Shown here: in pieces, positions 46,518 through 57,925 of the stretch
How positions within the stretch are numbered: the stretch's first letter is position 1
Layout of the letters: every line of letters begins with the position of its first letter
NCBI GenBank assembly: GCA_002179805.1
Contig: NAVB01000233.1
Location: forward strand, 141,664 to 205,663
Reading direction: 5' to 3'
Origin: Acanthamoeba lenticulata
Lineage: Eukaryota > Discosea > Longamoebia > Acanthamoebidae
Length of the DNA stretch: 64,000 nucleotides
Notes under the pieces: model-generated
What the model was told of the DNA's origin: nothing
What the model saw: the letters and a program-made list of their open reading frames with translations, nothing else
Database searches by the model: none
Made by a program: the position numbers and the translations under genes

Positions 46518-48703
46518 TCACTGCTGCTGGGCGGCGTTGTGGATCGGGTCGAGGATCTCGCTGTGGAGCACGGGGTCCTTGTTGAGGGACTGGAAGAGCG
46601 AGTAGTTAAACTCCGTTGAGCCGTCGGGCTTGTTGTGCATCAGCTTCCTCGCCAGCTTGTCGATCGCCACCGTCGCCAGCACGGTCTGGATGTAGGCGTC
46701 AATGAGATCGTCGGTGCCGACACCAAGACGGTTGAAATCACGCGTGTCCATGAGCAGCAGCCGGTTGGTCTCCGTGCTCCACGTATCGTCGTCGAGCTTG
46801 AACGACAAGTTCGTGCCAAGGTAGTCCCACGAAGACTCGCCAGGGCTAAGGGTCTGTAGCGTAACGCACAAAAGTACTTGAGTACCGAGGCGGAGGAGGA
46901 AGCGTAGTTGAACAAAGGAAACTCACCTGAGGCAGAGGCTTTCGGGCCCTGCGCGAATAGATAGCCAGAGGCCGGAACGATTTGTGAGCGTAGCTGTAGT
47001 GCACCATCAATCGGATATCAGCGCAGTAGATGTTGCTGTTCTTATCCGGAATCTAAGGCCATACATGCAAGTATAAAACACGTGAGTGGCGTCTATCAGG
47101 ACTACATAGCAAGGGGTGGGTGGACAAGCACGCACCGTGCCGACGTGGAAGTACTGGCCGTGACGAGTGACAGAGCTCCAGGAGTAGTTACCAATCAGGC
47201 TCTGCACGATGTACTGCTCGTAGGAGCCTTGCTGGTTGAGCTCCTTCATCAGAGCCTCCAGCTCTTGCTTGGACGTAATCGTGTAAACTCTGGAACGAAC
47301 GACTGTCAATTCTAGGTCGCCTGAATGCTTAAGTAGCTCAAGTGCTCGTCGTACCCCTGTCCAGCGTTGGAGTAGGGCACCTTGACTACTGCGTGGTCAC
47401 CCATGGACTTGACCCACAGAGGAATCTCGTCCTTGGCGACGTCCTCCCTGGTCTCCGGAACACGGATGGCAAGACCTGCATGGAATGAGTTAGCACATAA
47501 AGACGAAGGAGTAGCTGACATGAACTCACCCTTGGGTTCGAACTCAGCGTTGAAAAAGTCGTAGGCCTTAGCAGCCACAAGCTTGTTGCGTCCGCCCGCC
47601 AGACAAGCCACCACAGGGTTGAGGATAAGGGTCTTGGCGCCTGCCACAGGCAGCCTGGTGAAGAAGGCGTCGGGCTCAGTAACGTCGACAAGTACATGAG
47701 CAGAGCCGCGAGGAGAGGTACCTGCTCCAGGGCTTCTGGGTAACGTAACGGAAGGCGGCGCGGATGCGGTGCCATTTACCGTCGGCCGTCTTGGCCTCAA
47801 GGACCCAGTCAGAAGTCCACCTGACGTTTGAGTCTTCCTCGTGCTCATGGGTCTCAACGAGTAGCACTTCCTCGTCAAAAGAGTCAGCCAAGCACGCCGC
47901 ATAACCGGCCGCCTCAGTAACGTTCTGTCGGACCACCAACACTAATGTGAAAAACAAGAACTTCTTCGTCCGCGCTGAAGGAAAAGAAAGGAACCTTGTC
48001 AAAGATGACTGCAAGAACTCCCTCAATCATCTTGCCATTAGCCTTGCACTCCTCCAAGAAGGGCTTGAAGGTGTTTTCAATCAGATACTGATAACCGTTC
48101 TTCTCTTCCCCTTCGTTGAGGAGCGGGAAAGACTTCTGCCCTGAAGGGCAGCTGTTGGTTTCGATGACCACCATCTTGCGACCTCTGGTGATTAGAGAGT
48201 GAGTAGAGAGATTCTCCAGATGAATTTGTTCTAATTCTTACCCTTTGGCTTCAGTAACGTTGAACAAGTCAGCACCAGACCATCTGAAGAACGACGGCTT
48301 GTAGGCAAGCAAATCCTACAGCGAGAACAGAATGAGCGACTTCACAGGCTATTTCCCACTCTTGAGAGTCACTGTACCGCGAGGGCCTGCCTGTCCACGG
48401 TAGGGTACAGGTGAGTGTAGCGCGAGATGATGCGGTCATTGTCCATTCTCATGAAATGGGCGACCAGTGGATGGATCTGGGCACTACACAAAGCATCGAA
48501 TTAGCTCCTTGCACGCGGTAAGCACTCTCACCGTGAAGGCTTGCGCACTTCAGCACTTTGGTGTAGAAATGCTTGTCCACCTCAAAGGAGCCCTGCTTCA
48601 CCACAATCGCTGGTGGCGCGTTCTTGTGGTGGGCCTTGGCCGGTACCGGCTCGACAGGCTGGGCATTCTGCTGATCAGCAGCCTTCGGTGGTGCGCCCTC
48701 CAT
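46518..48703 (-). CDS. ATP-grasp-like protein of unknown substrate
   Basis: Multi-exon gene starting at the ATG at 48703. Conserved-looking blocks, in order: [83 protein letters not shown] then [41 protein letters not shown] and [11 protein letters not shown]. The [13 protein letters not shown] segment with a downstream ELEALM helix resembles the lysine and glycine loop of ATP-grasp carboxylate-amine ligases, and the IETNS.P.GQ block looks like a second active-site strand. I recall similar proteins only as hypotheticals. The join between exons 1 and 2 (around 48560/48485) could not be fixed in phase with a standard donor. No targeting signal is obvious. Confidence 0.65.
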
Positions 48704-49073
48704 CTTGTGCAAGTTAAAGGCCAAAGTACGCTCTAGTTGTCGGTGGCCAGCGCAACAAGCCCAACCTGCGCGAGGAGGCAGCTCTCCTTCGTGGCCGGTA
48801 AAATCCGGCAACAGGCCAACCTCCGGGGAGGCAGCGAAAGTTCCAACACGCGCCAACGAATCTGATGCAAAATTTGAGCTTTGAAATTCTTCTTGAGCGC
48901 AAGGATCTTTGGCTCCGGTCCGCAATGGCGGCTCGAACGGCATGCATCACATTCCTCTCTTGACGACTGGACGGACGAGGGAAAGCCAAGGAATGCTAAA
49001 CGTGTGGGTTCGAGGAGCACAGAGTTCTTTGTGCTGGTGGCCCAGTTGTTGAGTTGGCCACCGCACACAGAAG
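48704..49073. other. Divergent promoter region (ATP-grasp-like / SPX-AstE genes)
   Basis: About 370 bases between two diverging start codons. It must carry both promoters. No TATA-like box or RNA gene is clear. A B-box-like GGTTCGAGG at about 49008 lacks a matching A box or stem, so no tRNA is called. Confidence 0.55.
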
Positions 49074-51160
49074 ATGAAATTCGGGAAACAGTTGCTGTTG
49101 AAGCAGGCGGAGCAGTGGCGCGAGTCTTACATCAACTACAAGCAGCTTGTTCACTTACTGAAGGACTTGGCTCAGCTCGTCACGCCCGAGGGCAAAGCAG
49201 AGGAGTATGCGAGCGCTGAGAAGGACTTCATCGCTGCCATTGAGGCCGAGGCGAATCGCGTGAACGCGGCCTACCTCATGCTTGAGGAGCAAGTCAGCCA
49301 AGAGGTGAAGACGCTCAGGGACAAATACCGCGACAAGAGCAAGCACACGCCGGAATCGCTGGCCATCCTCAGGAATGAAGTGCTTGAGTGCTCGCAGTCC
49401 ATCTTCTCTCTTCAGGAGTTCGGCGGCCTCAACACCACCGGTTTCCAGAAGCTCATCAAAAAGACCGAGAAGCTGCTGGGCAAGAGCAACGTGCCCTGGA
49501 CCAAGGGCCTCAAGTCCGCGTACAACACCAAGGACTTCTACCTCTCCAAGAAGCCCGCTAAGCTCAACCAAATCGCCACCGTGCGCACACTTGCTTCCTC
49601 CTCCCCAAATCTCTTCCCATCATCTCCTCTTTCCGATTCAGCCGCAATTGACACTTGCACAAACACACGACAACAGAAAATCCAGCAAGCCAACGAGCTG
49701 GCCGACAAGACGTCAGAGCCGCTCAAGTCGGCCCTCAACCTTACCGAACTGCACGTGGGCGAGGAGCTCGACCTCGCAGCACTGCCTCGCGGCAGCATCA
49801 CGCGGCTGTGGGTCACCCTCGTCCAGGACTCCATGGCCCGACCGATTGAGATCCCCATCATGGTGGCCTGCGGCGAGTACACCGGACCCGTAGTGGGCAT
49901 CACCGCCGCCGTCCACGGCAACGAGCTCAACGGCATTCCCCTCATCCACCGCCTCTTTAACGAGATCGACTGCAGCAAGCTCTGCGGCACCCTCGTCGCC
50001 GTACCCGTCGTCAACACTCTTGGTGAGAGCTTTCTCCTCTTCACCCAGACCAGGCCTTGTTTGACGTGCGAGCTGACGTGGCGTCTTTATGTGTGTGCGT
50101 GTGTGCATGCTGCAAGGCTACATCAACAACTCACGCGGATTCAACGACGGAGCCGATCTCAACCGCGTGTTCCCCGGGTCGGGCGCGCCCAACTGCAGCA
50201 AGATCTTTGCCAACCGGTTCCTCCACCGCATTGTGAAGAAGTTTGAATTCCTCATCGACCTCCACACGGCCTCGTTCGGCCGCGTCAACTCGTTCTACGT
50301 GCGCGCCGACATGAACGACCCCATCACCCGTCGCATGGCCTTCCTCCAGCACCCGCAGATCATCGTCCAGTGCGTCTCCTTTTTTTTCTTTTTCTTTTTT
50401 TTTGTTAAATTCTTTCTACTTTTTTTTTCGACATTTTTATTTTATTTGTACAAGTTTTTGGCAATTGTTGGCAAAATTGCTTACGCTTGCTCCAACTTGC
50501 TTGTGTGGTGGTGTGCAGCAACACGGGCCCCGATGGGTCCTTGCGCGGAGCGGCGGCACAGCTCGGCATCAACGCCATCACCGTGGAGATCGGCAACCCG
50601 CACACCTTCCAGCTCAGGTGCGCCCTCTTTCGCCGTCATTCTTATTCTTGACGAATTGCAACAATTTAACACAACATTTGGTTTTGGGGGTTGATTGGGC
50701 CCGAGCAGGTACATCAAGAGCGCGTTGATCGGAGTGGACAACATCCTCGGGTTCCTCAACATGATCTCGCACGACGAGCCCGAGAGGGAGTACGAGCCGG
50801 CCATCTGCAGTTCCTCCTACTGGATGTTCACCGACGTCGGCGGCCTCCTCGGTTCGTGCTCTCTTCCTCCATGCAACGTTGTGCGTTTTCTGTGTGTGTG
50901 TGTATGTGTGGCTCATCGTTGATCGTACCGTGACGGATGCGACAGAGGTGCGGCCCGAGATCAACACATGGGTGCGGAAGGGACAGCTCATCGCCGTGGT
51001 CAAGAACATCTTTGGCGACATCATCAAGAAATACTACGCCCCCGAGGATGGTGTGGTGATCGGCAAGAACGTCAATCCCGTGAACCAGACGGGCGACCGT
51101 ATCCTCCACCTGGGCGTGGCCGGCACCGAGTTCAGCAAAAGGCAGAACGACGGCCACTAG
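49074..51160 (+). CDS. SPX domain fused to an AstE/AspA-type zinc deacylase
   Basis: Six exons fit in phase: 49074-49580, 49677-50022, 50117-50369, 50519-50617, 50709-50851 and 50946-51160, 520 residues. Residues 1-180 form an SPX domain: MKFGKQLLLKQAEQWRESY at the start, YINYKQLVHLLKDL, and Lys-rich helices (FQKLIKKTEKLLGK) that bind inositol pyrophosphates in other SPX proteins. Residues ~230-520 form a succinylglutamate desuccinylase/aspartoacylase domain with the zinc motif HGNELNG, DLNRVFPG (substrate Arg), DLHTASFG (third zinc ligand) and an ITVEIGNP catalytic Glu. SPX usually controls phosphate or polyphosphate proteins, so an SPX-linked amidohydrolase suggests inositol-pyrophosphate control of an N-acyl amino acid hydrolysis. 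The substrate is unknown. The exon 2-3 join spans the two zinc motifs cleanly. Confidence 0.9.
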
Positions 51161-51413
51161 TGTTCAGCGCAGCTCTGCTGTTTTCATCCGCCTCTCGCCA
51201 CCTTCCACCACGACATCGCCACACCAACAAATATTTATTTGCCCTCCCCCTCCTCCTGCCGCGGCTTGTTCCTCCTTCTTGATCATCTTCCTCTTGTATC
51301 TACTATTCGTAGCCTCAACAATAGCGATTCAGCGCAAGTCATCGTCTTCTTGTTGTTGTTGTTCTTCTTTCTACAGGTTTGTACATCGTGATGCAGGGCA
51401 AGTGTGGGCGACG
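51161..51413. other. Convergent 3' ends
   Basis: The SPX-AstE gene and the methyltransferase-like gene end here, facing each other, with about 250 bases between stops. AT-richer strings (ATATTTATTT near 51231) suit 3' UTR and cleavage sites. No gene is supported. Confidence 0.6.
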
Positions 51414-52538
51414 TCATACTTTGATGATGCGGATCCCGCGCATGCGCCCCTCGTACATGAGCGGCGTCAGGCGGATGTGGGGCGGCACCGCACGCGCGAC
51501 GCTTAGCCACAGGGCCAGGCAGTGCTCCGTGCCGCCCGCTTTGTCCCCGTGCAGCAGGGCCTGGCAGGGCGGCCGATCCGCCTCCGATCTGGGCGGCCAT
51601 TGACGTCAGAAAGTCGAACAGAGCTGTGGTGCGATGATGAATAGAGTTGTTCCCACCTTCGCAGGACGCGAGCGACTTCCCCCACGAACTGCACCAAGTG
51701 GTCAGGCACCCCACAGGGTCCGCCCATCTTGTTGATCTCGCACAAGCACACAACCTGAGCAACGTTAACACACGGTGAGCGAAAGAATCAAATGAGGATG
51801 AAGCAAACAAGCACTACCCCGCGGCCCAGAATCAGGTCGAATGTGTCATCACGCCAGGGGAACGGTTTGGTGTTGTCTCCCGCCGTCTCGCCCGAGAGCG
51901 GCGGGTCGTAGTCAACTCGCCCCTCCTCATACACCTGGTGAGAGCGAGTTGTAAGGGCCAGGCAGTGCCAACTACGTAAAGAAAAGGCGATGGGCCAACC
52001 TGGCTCACGATCTGGAAGTCTACACTTCCCTGTGCAAAAGGCCGCAGTCTGCGAGCAAGAAGAAGGTTGTGAGGCTTCTACTTGGAGAACGTTTTAGGCG
52101 GGGAGACCCTCAGGGCGCGCACGTGTTGGCGACTGTGTCGTGACGCGTCTCGTCAAGCGGCAGCTCGCTCAGCACGAGGATAGTGCGTGGGACACCCAGC
52201 TGCTGGTAAGCGTAGAGGAAGGACTTCATGGCGCCACTCTTGCGCAGGTCCCTCTTCCACACGTTTTCCGGATCGCAGTTGAGCAGGAAGAGTGGATGGT
52301 CGGGCCCGCTCAGCACGACGGTGCCATGCTCCTCGCCCACCTTCTCCCCAGGCATCAAGAGCATCGACTGTGTGTTGTTGCCTCCGGCGTTCTCTTCGCC
52401 CCACCACCGCCGTCGCCCTGGGCTGCGCCTTCTGCCCACCTGGTCGTCAGGTGTGGGGGGCGCGCTCAAGGGCGTTGGCGGCGACATGGGCGTCCTCTCC
52501 GTGCGCTGCATCAGCAGCAAGTCTTGGCCCTCCTCCAT
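51414..52538 (-). CDS. Unassigned protein, possibly a divergent class I methyltransferase
   Basis: Five exons fit in phase: 52538-52123, 52048-52000, 51934-51818, 51754-51657 and 51588-51414, 284 residues. The N-terminus is a Ser/Pro/Arg-rich disordered stretch of ~75 residues, then HPLFLLNCDPENVWKRD and TILVLSELPLDETRHD. Near the C-terminal third, DDTFDLILGRGVVCLCE and the following helix (LVQFVGEVARVLR) resemble strand and helix 4-5 of class I SAM-dependent methyltransferases, and the end has a short beta pair (PPHIRLTPLM, RGIRIIKV). A canonical GxGxG motif I is not visible, so the methyltransferase call is tentative. It ends opposite the SPX-AstE gene. Confidence 0.5.
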
Positions 52539-52747
52539 GGCTGTTGCGAACACAGTTCCTCTTCTTGCACCAACGCTTGGAGACGGGGGTTGAAGGGAGA
52601 AAAAGAAATGAAACGAAGAAATCCAAGAAGAATTTAAAAATTTAAATGTGGGAAAGAGCAAAAGCCACCACAGGCACACCAGCACCACCCTCTTGCAGTT
52701 GTTGCTCCTTCCCGTTTGTACAAAAGGGACAAAAGGACGCTTCAGCT

Positions 52748-55700
52748 TCAATAATTTTGGTATTCATCCCCGTCGTCGTTGAGCTTGACGGCACTCTTGA
52801 ACCCGGATTCCTTCTTCTTCTGCTTCTCGTTGAAGCAGCAGTCCAGCTTGTGCCTGAACACCATCTCGCCCTTCTCGTTCAGGCACAGGACGTTCATCAG
52901 CTCCTGAAGTGCGGCCGCAACAGTGACATCATTGTCATCACCACCATGGAACAACCTTCAGGTCAGACAAGCCCTTGTGCGGACCTGAAACTACACCAAG
53001 AAGAAGAAGGAGGGAAGAGACCTTCTTCTCGTGGACAAACTTGGGGTCCTCGCGGACCTTGTCGCTGATGTCCACCTTGGAGAAGCGAATCTCGTCGCCC
53101 ACCTGCTGGACATACGTGAACACCAACGTCGACGACGGCGATCGCGTCTTGAAGGCCCGCGTGTCCTCCTCGGCCAGCTGCGACGGTATGCGGAACAGGA
53201 AGTCGCCTGTTCGGTCGAACAACATCACACCCGACGGAGCGGGTCAATCAGTCAGCCAATGGACCCTCCATGCCGCGTCTGCTTGATTCCTGTAACCCCT
53301 TTGGGGAGGGGGGAGGGGAGGAGGGATGGGCCAAACCAGGCTTGGCGTTCATCTGCTTGAGGACGACGACAGCGTCCTTGTGGGTGAGGAACATGCGCAG
53401 GGAGTAGTTTCGCCACAAGTCGTAGTACTGTTGTGGCCGCCGCCATGAAGAGAGAGAGAGGGAGAGGGAGATGGGCGCTCCAACGCACGTGTTAGCGGGA
53501 AGAAGGAGAATGGGAATAGAGGCAAGTGTGGCAGCGCACCGACTTGATGGCCTGCACGGCGTTGTAGAGCCAGTGCCCGACGCGCGTCTGCATGTAGGTC
53601 TCGAAGGTGACAATCTCGTCTTTGCTGCTCTCCTTGCCCGCATTCGGGATGCCTGACGCCCGTCCCCGCCCCGCCCACCACACATCATCCCATCTTAGGT
53701 ACTGCCCGTGCGCACGTGGGCATGTCATGGCCTTACCGAGCTTCTCGCCGAGGAAGCGGATGGACTGCGGGTGCATGGGCTCGTTGAGGTGGCGCGTGTA
53801 AAAGTAGGCGAATCGCTTGGCCAGCTCGGCCCAGGTGAGCTGCTCGTACTCGGGTCCCCGGTCGGCATACCAGATGACGATGGCCCAGCACTGGATCTTG
53901 GCCTTGGTGTGGGGGTAGGCTACCATGGGCAGCGAGCGCTTGTCGCCGTCCTTGTAGAAGCAATCTGCACCCAAAAACACGAAATTTAGTTCCCACAGTA
54001 GTGTTGTAAAATGCAGTAATCTGAGCAAAAAGAGTTCTCACGCACCAAGCAAAATTGGAGGCGAGGGCGGGGCAGGCGTGTGGAAGAGCCGGAACTGCAC
54101 GTTGGCCACCTTGACGCCGCCGATGTGGGTCTTCATGACTGTCGGGAATGGGAAGTGGCATTCGACGATCGTGCATGTGGCCGTCGCCCTGCAAATTGGT
54201 CAACCAACAGCTGTTAGTGCTGAGATTACTACTAAAAAACATAATCTGCATTACGAACCGCTGGTCATTGGTGTCGTCGTGGACGGTGATCTGCGTGGGC
54301 GGCACGACCACGGGCTGCGGCATGTTGGGTCGGGTGATGATGCACTCCACGCCCAGCGGCCTCAGCCTTCGTTTCGCCATTGTTGCACGTCACAACAGCA
54401 ACGTATAAGAGAGATTGTACAATGACGAGTACCAGCACAAGAGAAGCAGGTGATGAAGGGGAGCGTGTACGCAGTGGGTGTGCACACAACGGAGACCTTG
54501 GTGGGCGTCTTTGCGGCCGAGAAAATGACTTCGTCATAGTGAATTTTACTGCGGAGGAGCGATGTGGGCGATAGGTCTAAGTCCTGGAAATTGATCCCCA
54601 AGCGAAAGGGACTAAATGGGGTTGGGGAGGAGCTACGCACAGGATTTTGGGGCTCTGCACGCTGAAGTTGGTCGGCTTGACGTCGGTCGTCCAGCCACCC
54701 GTGGGGCCAAGCGGCGAGGTGGGTGGCGAGGAGTGGATGGGCGACGACGAGGATGACGTGGTGGGGCTCGAGGTGAAGGACGCCAGCGAGGCCATACCAG
54801 CGGGCGGGGCCGAGCCCGGTGTGTAGAGGTGGTTGGTGGAGGTGGTCGAAAGCGAGAGCACCGATATAAATGGAGAAGACGATGACGAAGCAGAACAAGA
54901 AGAAAAGGAAGGGGAGGTCGAGAGCGAGGTGGGCGACGAGGAGAGCGTAGGGGCCGTGGGCGAAGGCAGCAGCTGAGGGAGCGAAGCCTGCTTCTTCTTT
55001 AAGGGCTTCTTGCGCTTGCCGCTGCTGCTGCTGCTGAGGCTGCCGCCAGAGCCCGAGAGGGCGGCGGGAGGTGTGGCGATGGGGGTAGACATCGGGCCTG
55101 CACCAGAGGAAGATACAAAGGGCCCAGAAGCCATTGTCACGTTGATGGCTGGCAGAGCGTGGGAGGAGAGAGAGAGCGGCGATGTGCGACCTGAGCCTGT
55201 CGGGGACGAGCGCAGGCGGGTGAGTATTGTCGGCTGGTCGCCCGATTGGGATAGAGGCGAGATGGACGTGGGAGATGAGGAAAACGAGCCGAAGAAAGGC
55301 GATGTGGAGGCTGGGGAGGAGCTTCCACGCGCCCTAGCCTCCGGAAACTCTGAGATTTGTATCTCGGGGAGTGGGTAGAGGGTAGCAGAACTAGAACCGG
55401 ACAGAGTGGGCGATGGGCCCAGGTGCATGGAAGCGGCCACTTGGGTTGACGGGTTAAAGTGTGGTTGAAACTGTGGTGGCTGTTGTGCCACTGAATGTGA
55501 TCGGAAAAAGGGGTGAGCAGCAAGCGCTTCCTCGATGTGCGCCATTTGTGAATGGAGGTGGCGTTGTTGTTCGATGTGCTGTTGTTGCAGGTGAGAGATG
55601 TGAGTGCCAGCACTCATGAGGTCTGGCAAGTCTGCATTGTCAAAGCCGCCCTGAAGCAGCAACGATCCATCGTCCTCGCCGAGCACTTGACTAAAATCAA

Positions 55701-55770
55701 AGGCAGATAGATCGTCGAGGCCCATGTCCGTTACGGACTCTTCTTCGTCCTTGATCGCCGGCCAATCCAT
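52748..55770 (-). CDS. STAT family transcription factor
   Basis: Tyrosine-phosphorylation-activated transcription factor of the Dictyostelium STAT type. Exon 1 (55770-54637) encodes ~378 Gln/Ser/Pro-rich residues, exon 2 is 54583-54471 and exon 3 starts at 54366; further exons run to 52748. After the disordered N-terminus comes a beta-rich DNA-binding region (RSKIHYDEVIFS, ITVHDDTNDQRFVMQ), then a linker-like helical part (EQLTWAELAKRFAYF, YYDLWRNYSLRMFL) and an SH2 domain starting GDFLFRIPSQ with the phosphotyrosine-binding Arg, followed by FTYVQQVGDEIRF. The C-terminus ends DDGDEYQNY, whose tyrosines are candidate phosphorylation sites for dimerisation. SH2 position after a linker and at the extreme C-terminal side fits STAT and not other SH2 proteins. 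Confidence rests on domain order. Confidence 0.8.
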
Positions 55771-56066
55771 GGAGTCGCTTTAGTTCCGCTTTACCGCGAT
55801 GATTATTAATGTTGCGGCTGGCCTCGGCCTTGTTTTTGAACCAGAGAGATTGATGAAATCAAGCCACAGGCAGTTTTCTGTTCTTTGTGGCCGTGGACAG
55901 CTTTTTCTTTGCTTTCATTTTCCGGGCGGAGCCTGCAAGGGGCCCGAAAAAGGAAACAGCTTCGCGGGCGGCCAGGTCCACACAGACGCCTACGCCGTAG
56001 AGACTAGCCAGGCCGACCAAGACCAAAAGAACGAGCAACTCTTTCGATGTACGCGTAAATCCAAGC

Positions 56067-57336
56067 TTAATCATCACTGCCGTCATTCTCCTGCCCTTCC
56101 TCTTCATCCTCCCTTTCCTCCTCATCTTCATCTTCATCAGCTACTTCAAATTCCCTTTCTTCTTCGTCTTCGTCTTCTCCTCGGAGTTCCTCTTCCTCCT
56201 CCACCAGCTCTCGAACTTCGTCATCCTCCTCACCCGCTTCATCCTCTCCTCCCTCGAGACGTGGTCGCTTGTTTTTCATGTCTTTTTGTATCTCTTCGAT
56301 CGTCCTCCGGTCTCGCTTCTGCGTATTCAGAACGAACAATGAATTGGCTCCCTGTTGTTGAAACCACGGTCAGCTTCACCGCTTTGCTCCCTAGGAAAGT
56401 AGGATAAAAAAACAGCGTGGAAGGCAAAAACCTGGAGGACGCGCGCGTAGACGCCGCCTTCGCGGTAATTCTTCTGTGGTGGCGCGACGGGCGGAGGCGA
56501 TTGTGACACGGCCGTAGTATCCTTGGCGGCGCTCCGCCGTTGGGCTAGCTCAGCCCGCTTCCGCTCGACCTGCATACACGTTGGTGGGCGCATGAGCACT
56601 CTCGAGAATTTCCAAGACGTAAGACGTCGCCAGCAAGAAGGAAAGCTTTGCTCACGCACCTCGACTCTGCGCTTCTCAGCCTCAGCTTTCGAGTTCTCAA
56701 GAATGGCCTCCAGATCAGCCTCGGTCGTACCCTCTACCACTTGCTATCCATACCCAACATTGACCGTGATCAGACGAACACTAGGCAGAGAGGGGGGAGG
56801 GGGGGGCACCAAGCGCAAGTACCGAGACGATAACGTTAATTTCCTCTGGCAAAGGCGCCACATCCTTCTTGAAGACGACTGAGTAGCGGCCAGGAAGCTC
56901 TTCCTCCTTACCGAAGGAATGACTGACCAGCTCGTGACTCTCCGCAATCTCGTGCCTGTGGCAACACGCCACAGAAGTTTAAAGATGAATTCACAAAAGG
57001 GTGAGTATAACAAGCGAATTGCAAAAGAAGAGCAATCTGTCTCGTACAAGAATTGGCGAAAATGTTTGGGGAGAGGAGGAAAGATAAGCTTCTTCCGTGC
57101 TTCATCCTCAACAAACTGCTGAATCTGGCTCTCTGTTTGTGCTCGCCACTTGGCCAGAGCTTCTTGCTCGGCTTTCTTTTGCTTTTGCAAACGCGCTCGT
57201 TCCTCTGTGCGTTATTGTCAGAGATGAAAAAACAAAACAAAACTCAAAACACACCTCTTTCCTTCTTGCTGCTAGCGGCGGCACGTTGGCTTGCCGTTTC
57301 GTCCATGGACGAGAGAATGCTATCGAGGAGGTCCAT
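56067..57336 (-). CDS. SPAG7: SPAG7-like R3H-domain protein
   Basis: Conserved eukaryotic protein with a single-stranded nucleic acid-binding R3H domain. Exon 1 is 57336-57255 and the last exon ends at 56067. The N-terminal MDLLDSILSSMDE matches the start of SPAG7 closely; the R3H core FLHEIAESHELVSHSFG and YSVVFKKDVAPLPEE follow, and a later RRTIEEIQKDMKNKRPR matches the C-terminal SPAG7 motif. The tail then runs into a long Glu/Asp-rich extension of ~60 residues absent from short homologues. Intermediate exons were checked for phase around the R3H block; other joins are approximate. Starts 143 bases from the dynein light chain gene on the other strand. Confidence 0.88.
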
Positions 57337-57479
57337 TCTGACCGTTTATAAATCAAACCTCAATTCAAGGGGATGGGGCAGAGGCCGTTGGGGATTTTCT
57401 CTTCTTTTTTTTTCATGCTTTTCTTGACCCAGATAAACCGCGGCGTGTTGGCCCCGCCAAGAAGATCAACTCGAACAAG
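57337..57479. promoter_or_regulatory. Compact divergent promoter (SPAG7 / LC8)
   Basis: Only 143 bases separate two diverging start codons. It must hold both promoters and both 5' UTRs. A pyrimidine-rich run (TTTTCTCTTCTTTTTTTTTC near 57395-57414) lies just upstream of the LC8 start. No TATA-like box is clear. Confidence 0.55.
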
Positions 57480-57752
57480 ATGGCGACAGGCAAGGTTGTG
57501 GTGAAGGCAGTCGATATGGCGGCAGAAATCAAGGAGGAAGCAGTCAAGATTGCCAAGGAGGCCCTTGCCGAACACAAGCTCGAACGAGATGTCGCGAAGC
57601 ATATCAAGCTGGCCTTCGACAAGAAGTACACCCCAACATGGCACTGCATCGTGGGCAAGAGCTTTGGATCCTTCGTAACTCATGAAACCAACAACTTCAT
57701 CTATTTTTACGTGGATGACATCGCTTTCCTTCTCTGGAAATCTGGTTCGTAA
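57480..57752 (+). CDS. Dynein light chain LC8 type (DYNLL)
   Basis: Homodimeric hub protein that binds short linear motifs in dynein intermediate chain and many other partners. Single exon, 90 residues. The family is unmistakable: VKAVDMAAEIKEEAVKIA, KKYTPTWHCIVGKSFGSFV, THETNNFIYFYVDDIAFLLW and a short C-terminal KSG end. Length matches LC8 (89-92). The absence of an intron is unusual in this window, where most genes have several. Confidence 0.97.
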   Translation: MATGKVVVKAVDMAAEIKEEAVKIAKEALAEHKLERDVAKHIKLAFDKKYTPTWHCIVGKSFGSFVTHETNNFIYFYVDDIAFLLWKSGS

Positions 57753-57925
57753 AAAAATGTAAACTTCATTTGGACTTGTGCATCCCTCCTGTGCCGGCCC
57801 CCTCCGCGTGGTTGAGCTCGTTGGCAGAAAAAAAAAATGCGCTTTACTGGTAAGACATCTGGCGAACAAGCGAGCCGCGCGACGAGCGGATAATGAAGGT
57901 CGAGTGCACAGCGTCACTACCAAGG

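Noticed and set aside
49006..49018. B-box-like GGTTCGAGG, possible tRNA
   Set aside because: No A box at the right distance and no acceptor or anticodon stem can be drawn.
52748..55770. CSL (Suppressor of Hairless) as an alternative to STAT
   Set aside because: The CSL Rel-homology and beta-trefoil signatures are missing, while a linker followed by an SH2-type FLFR strand fits STAT.
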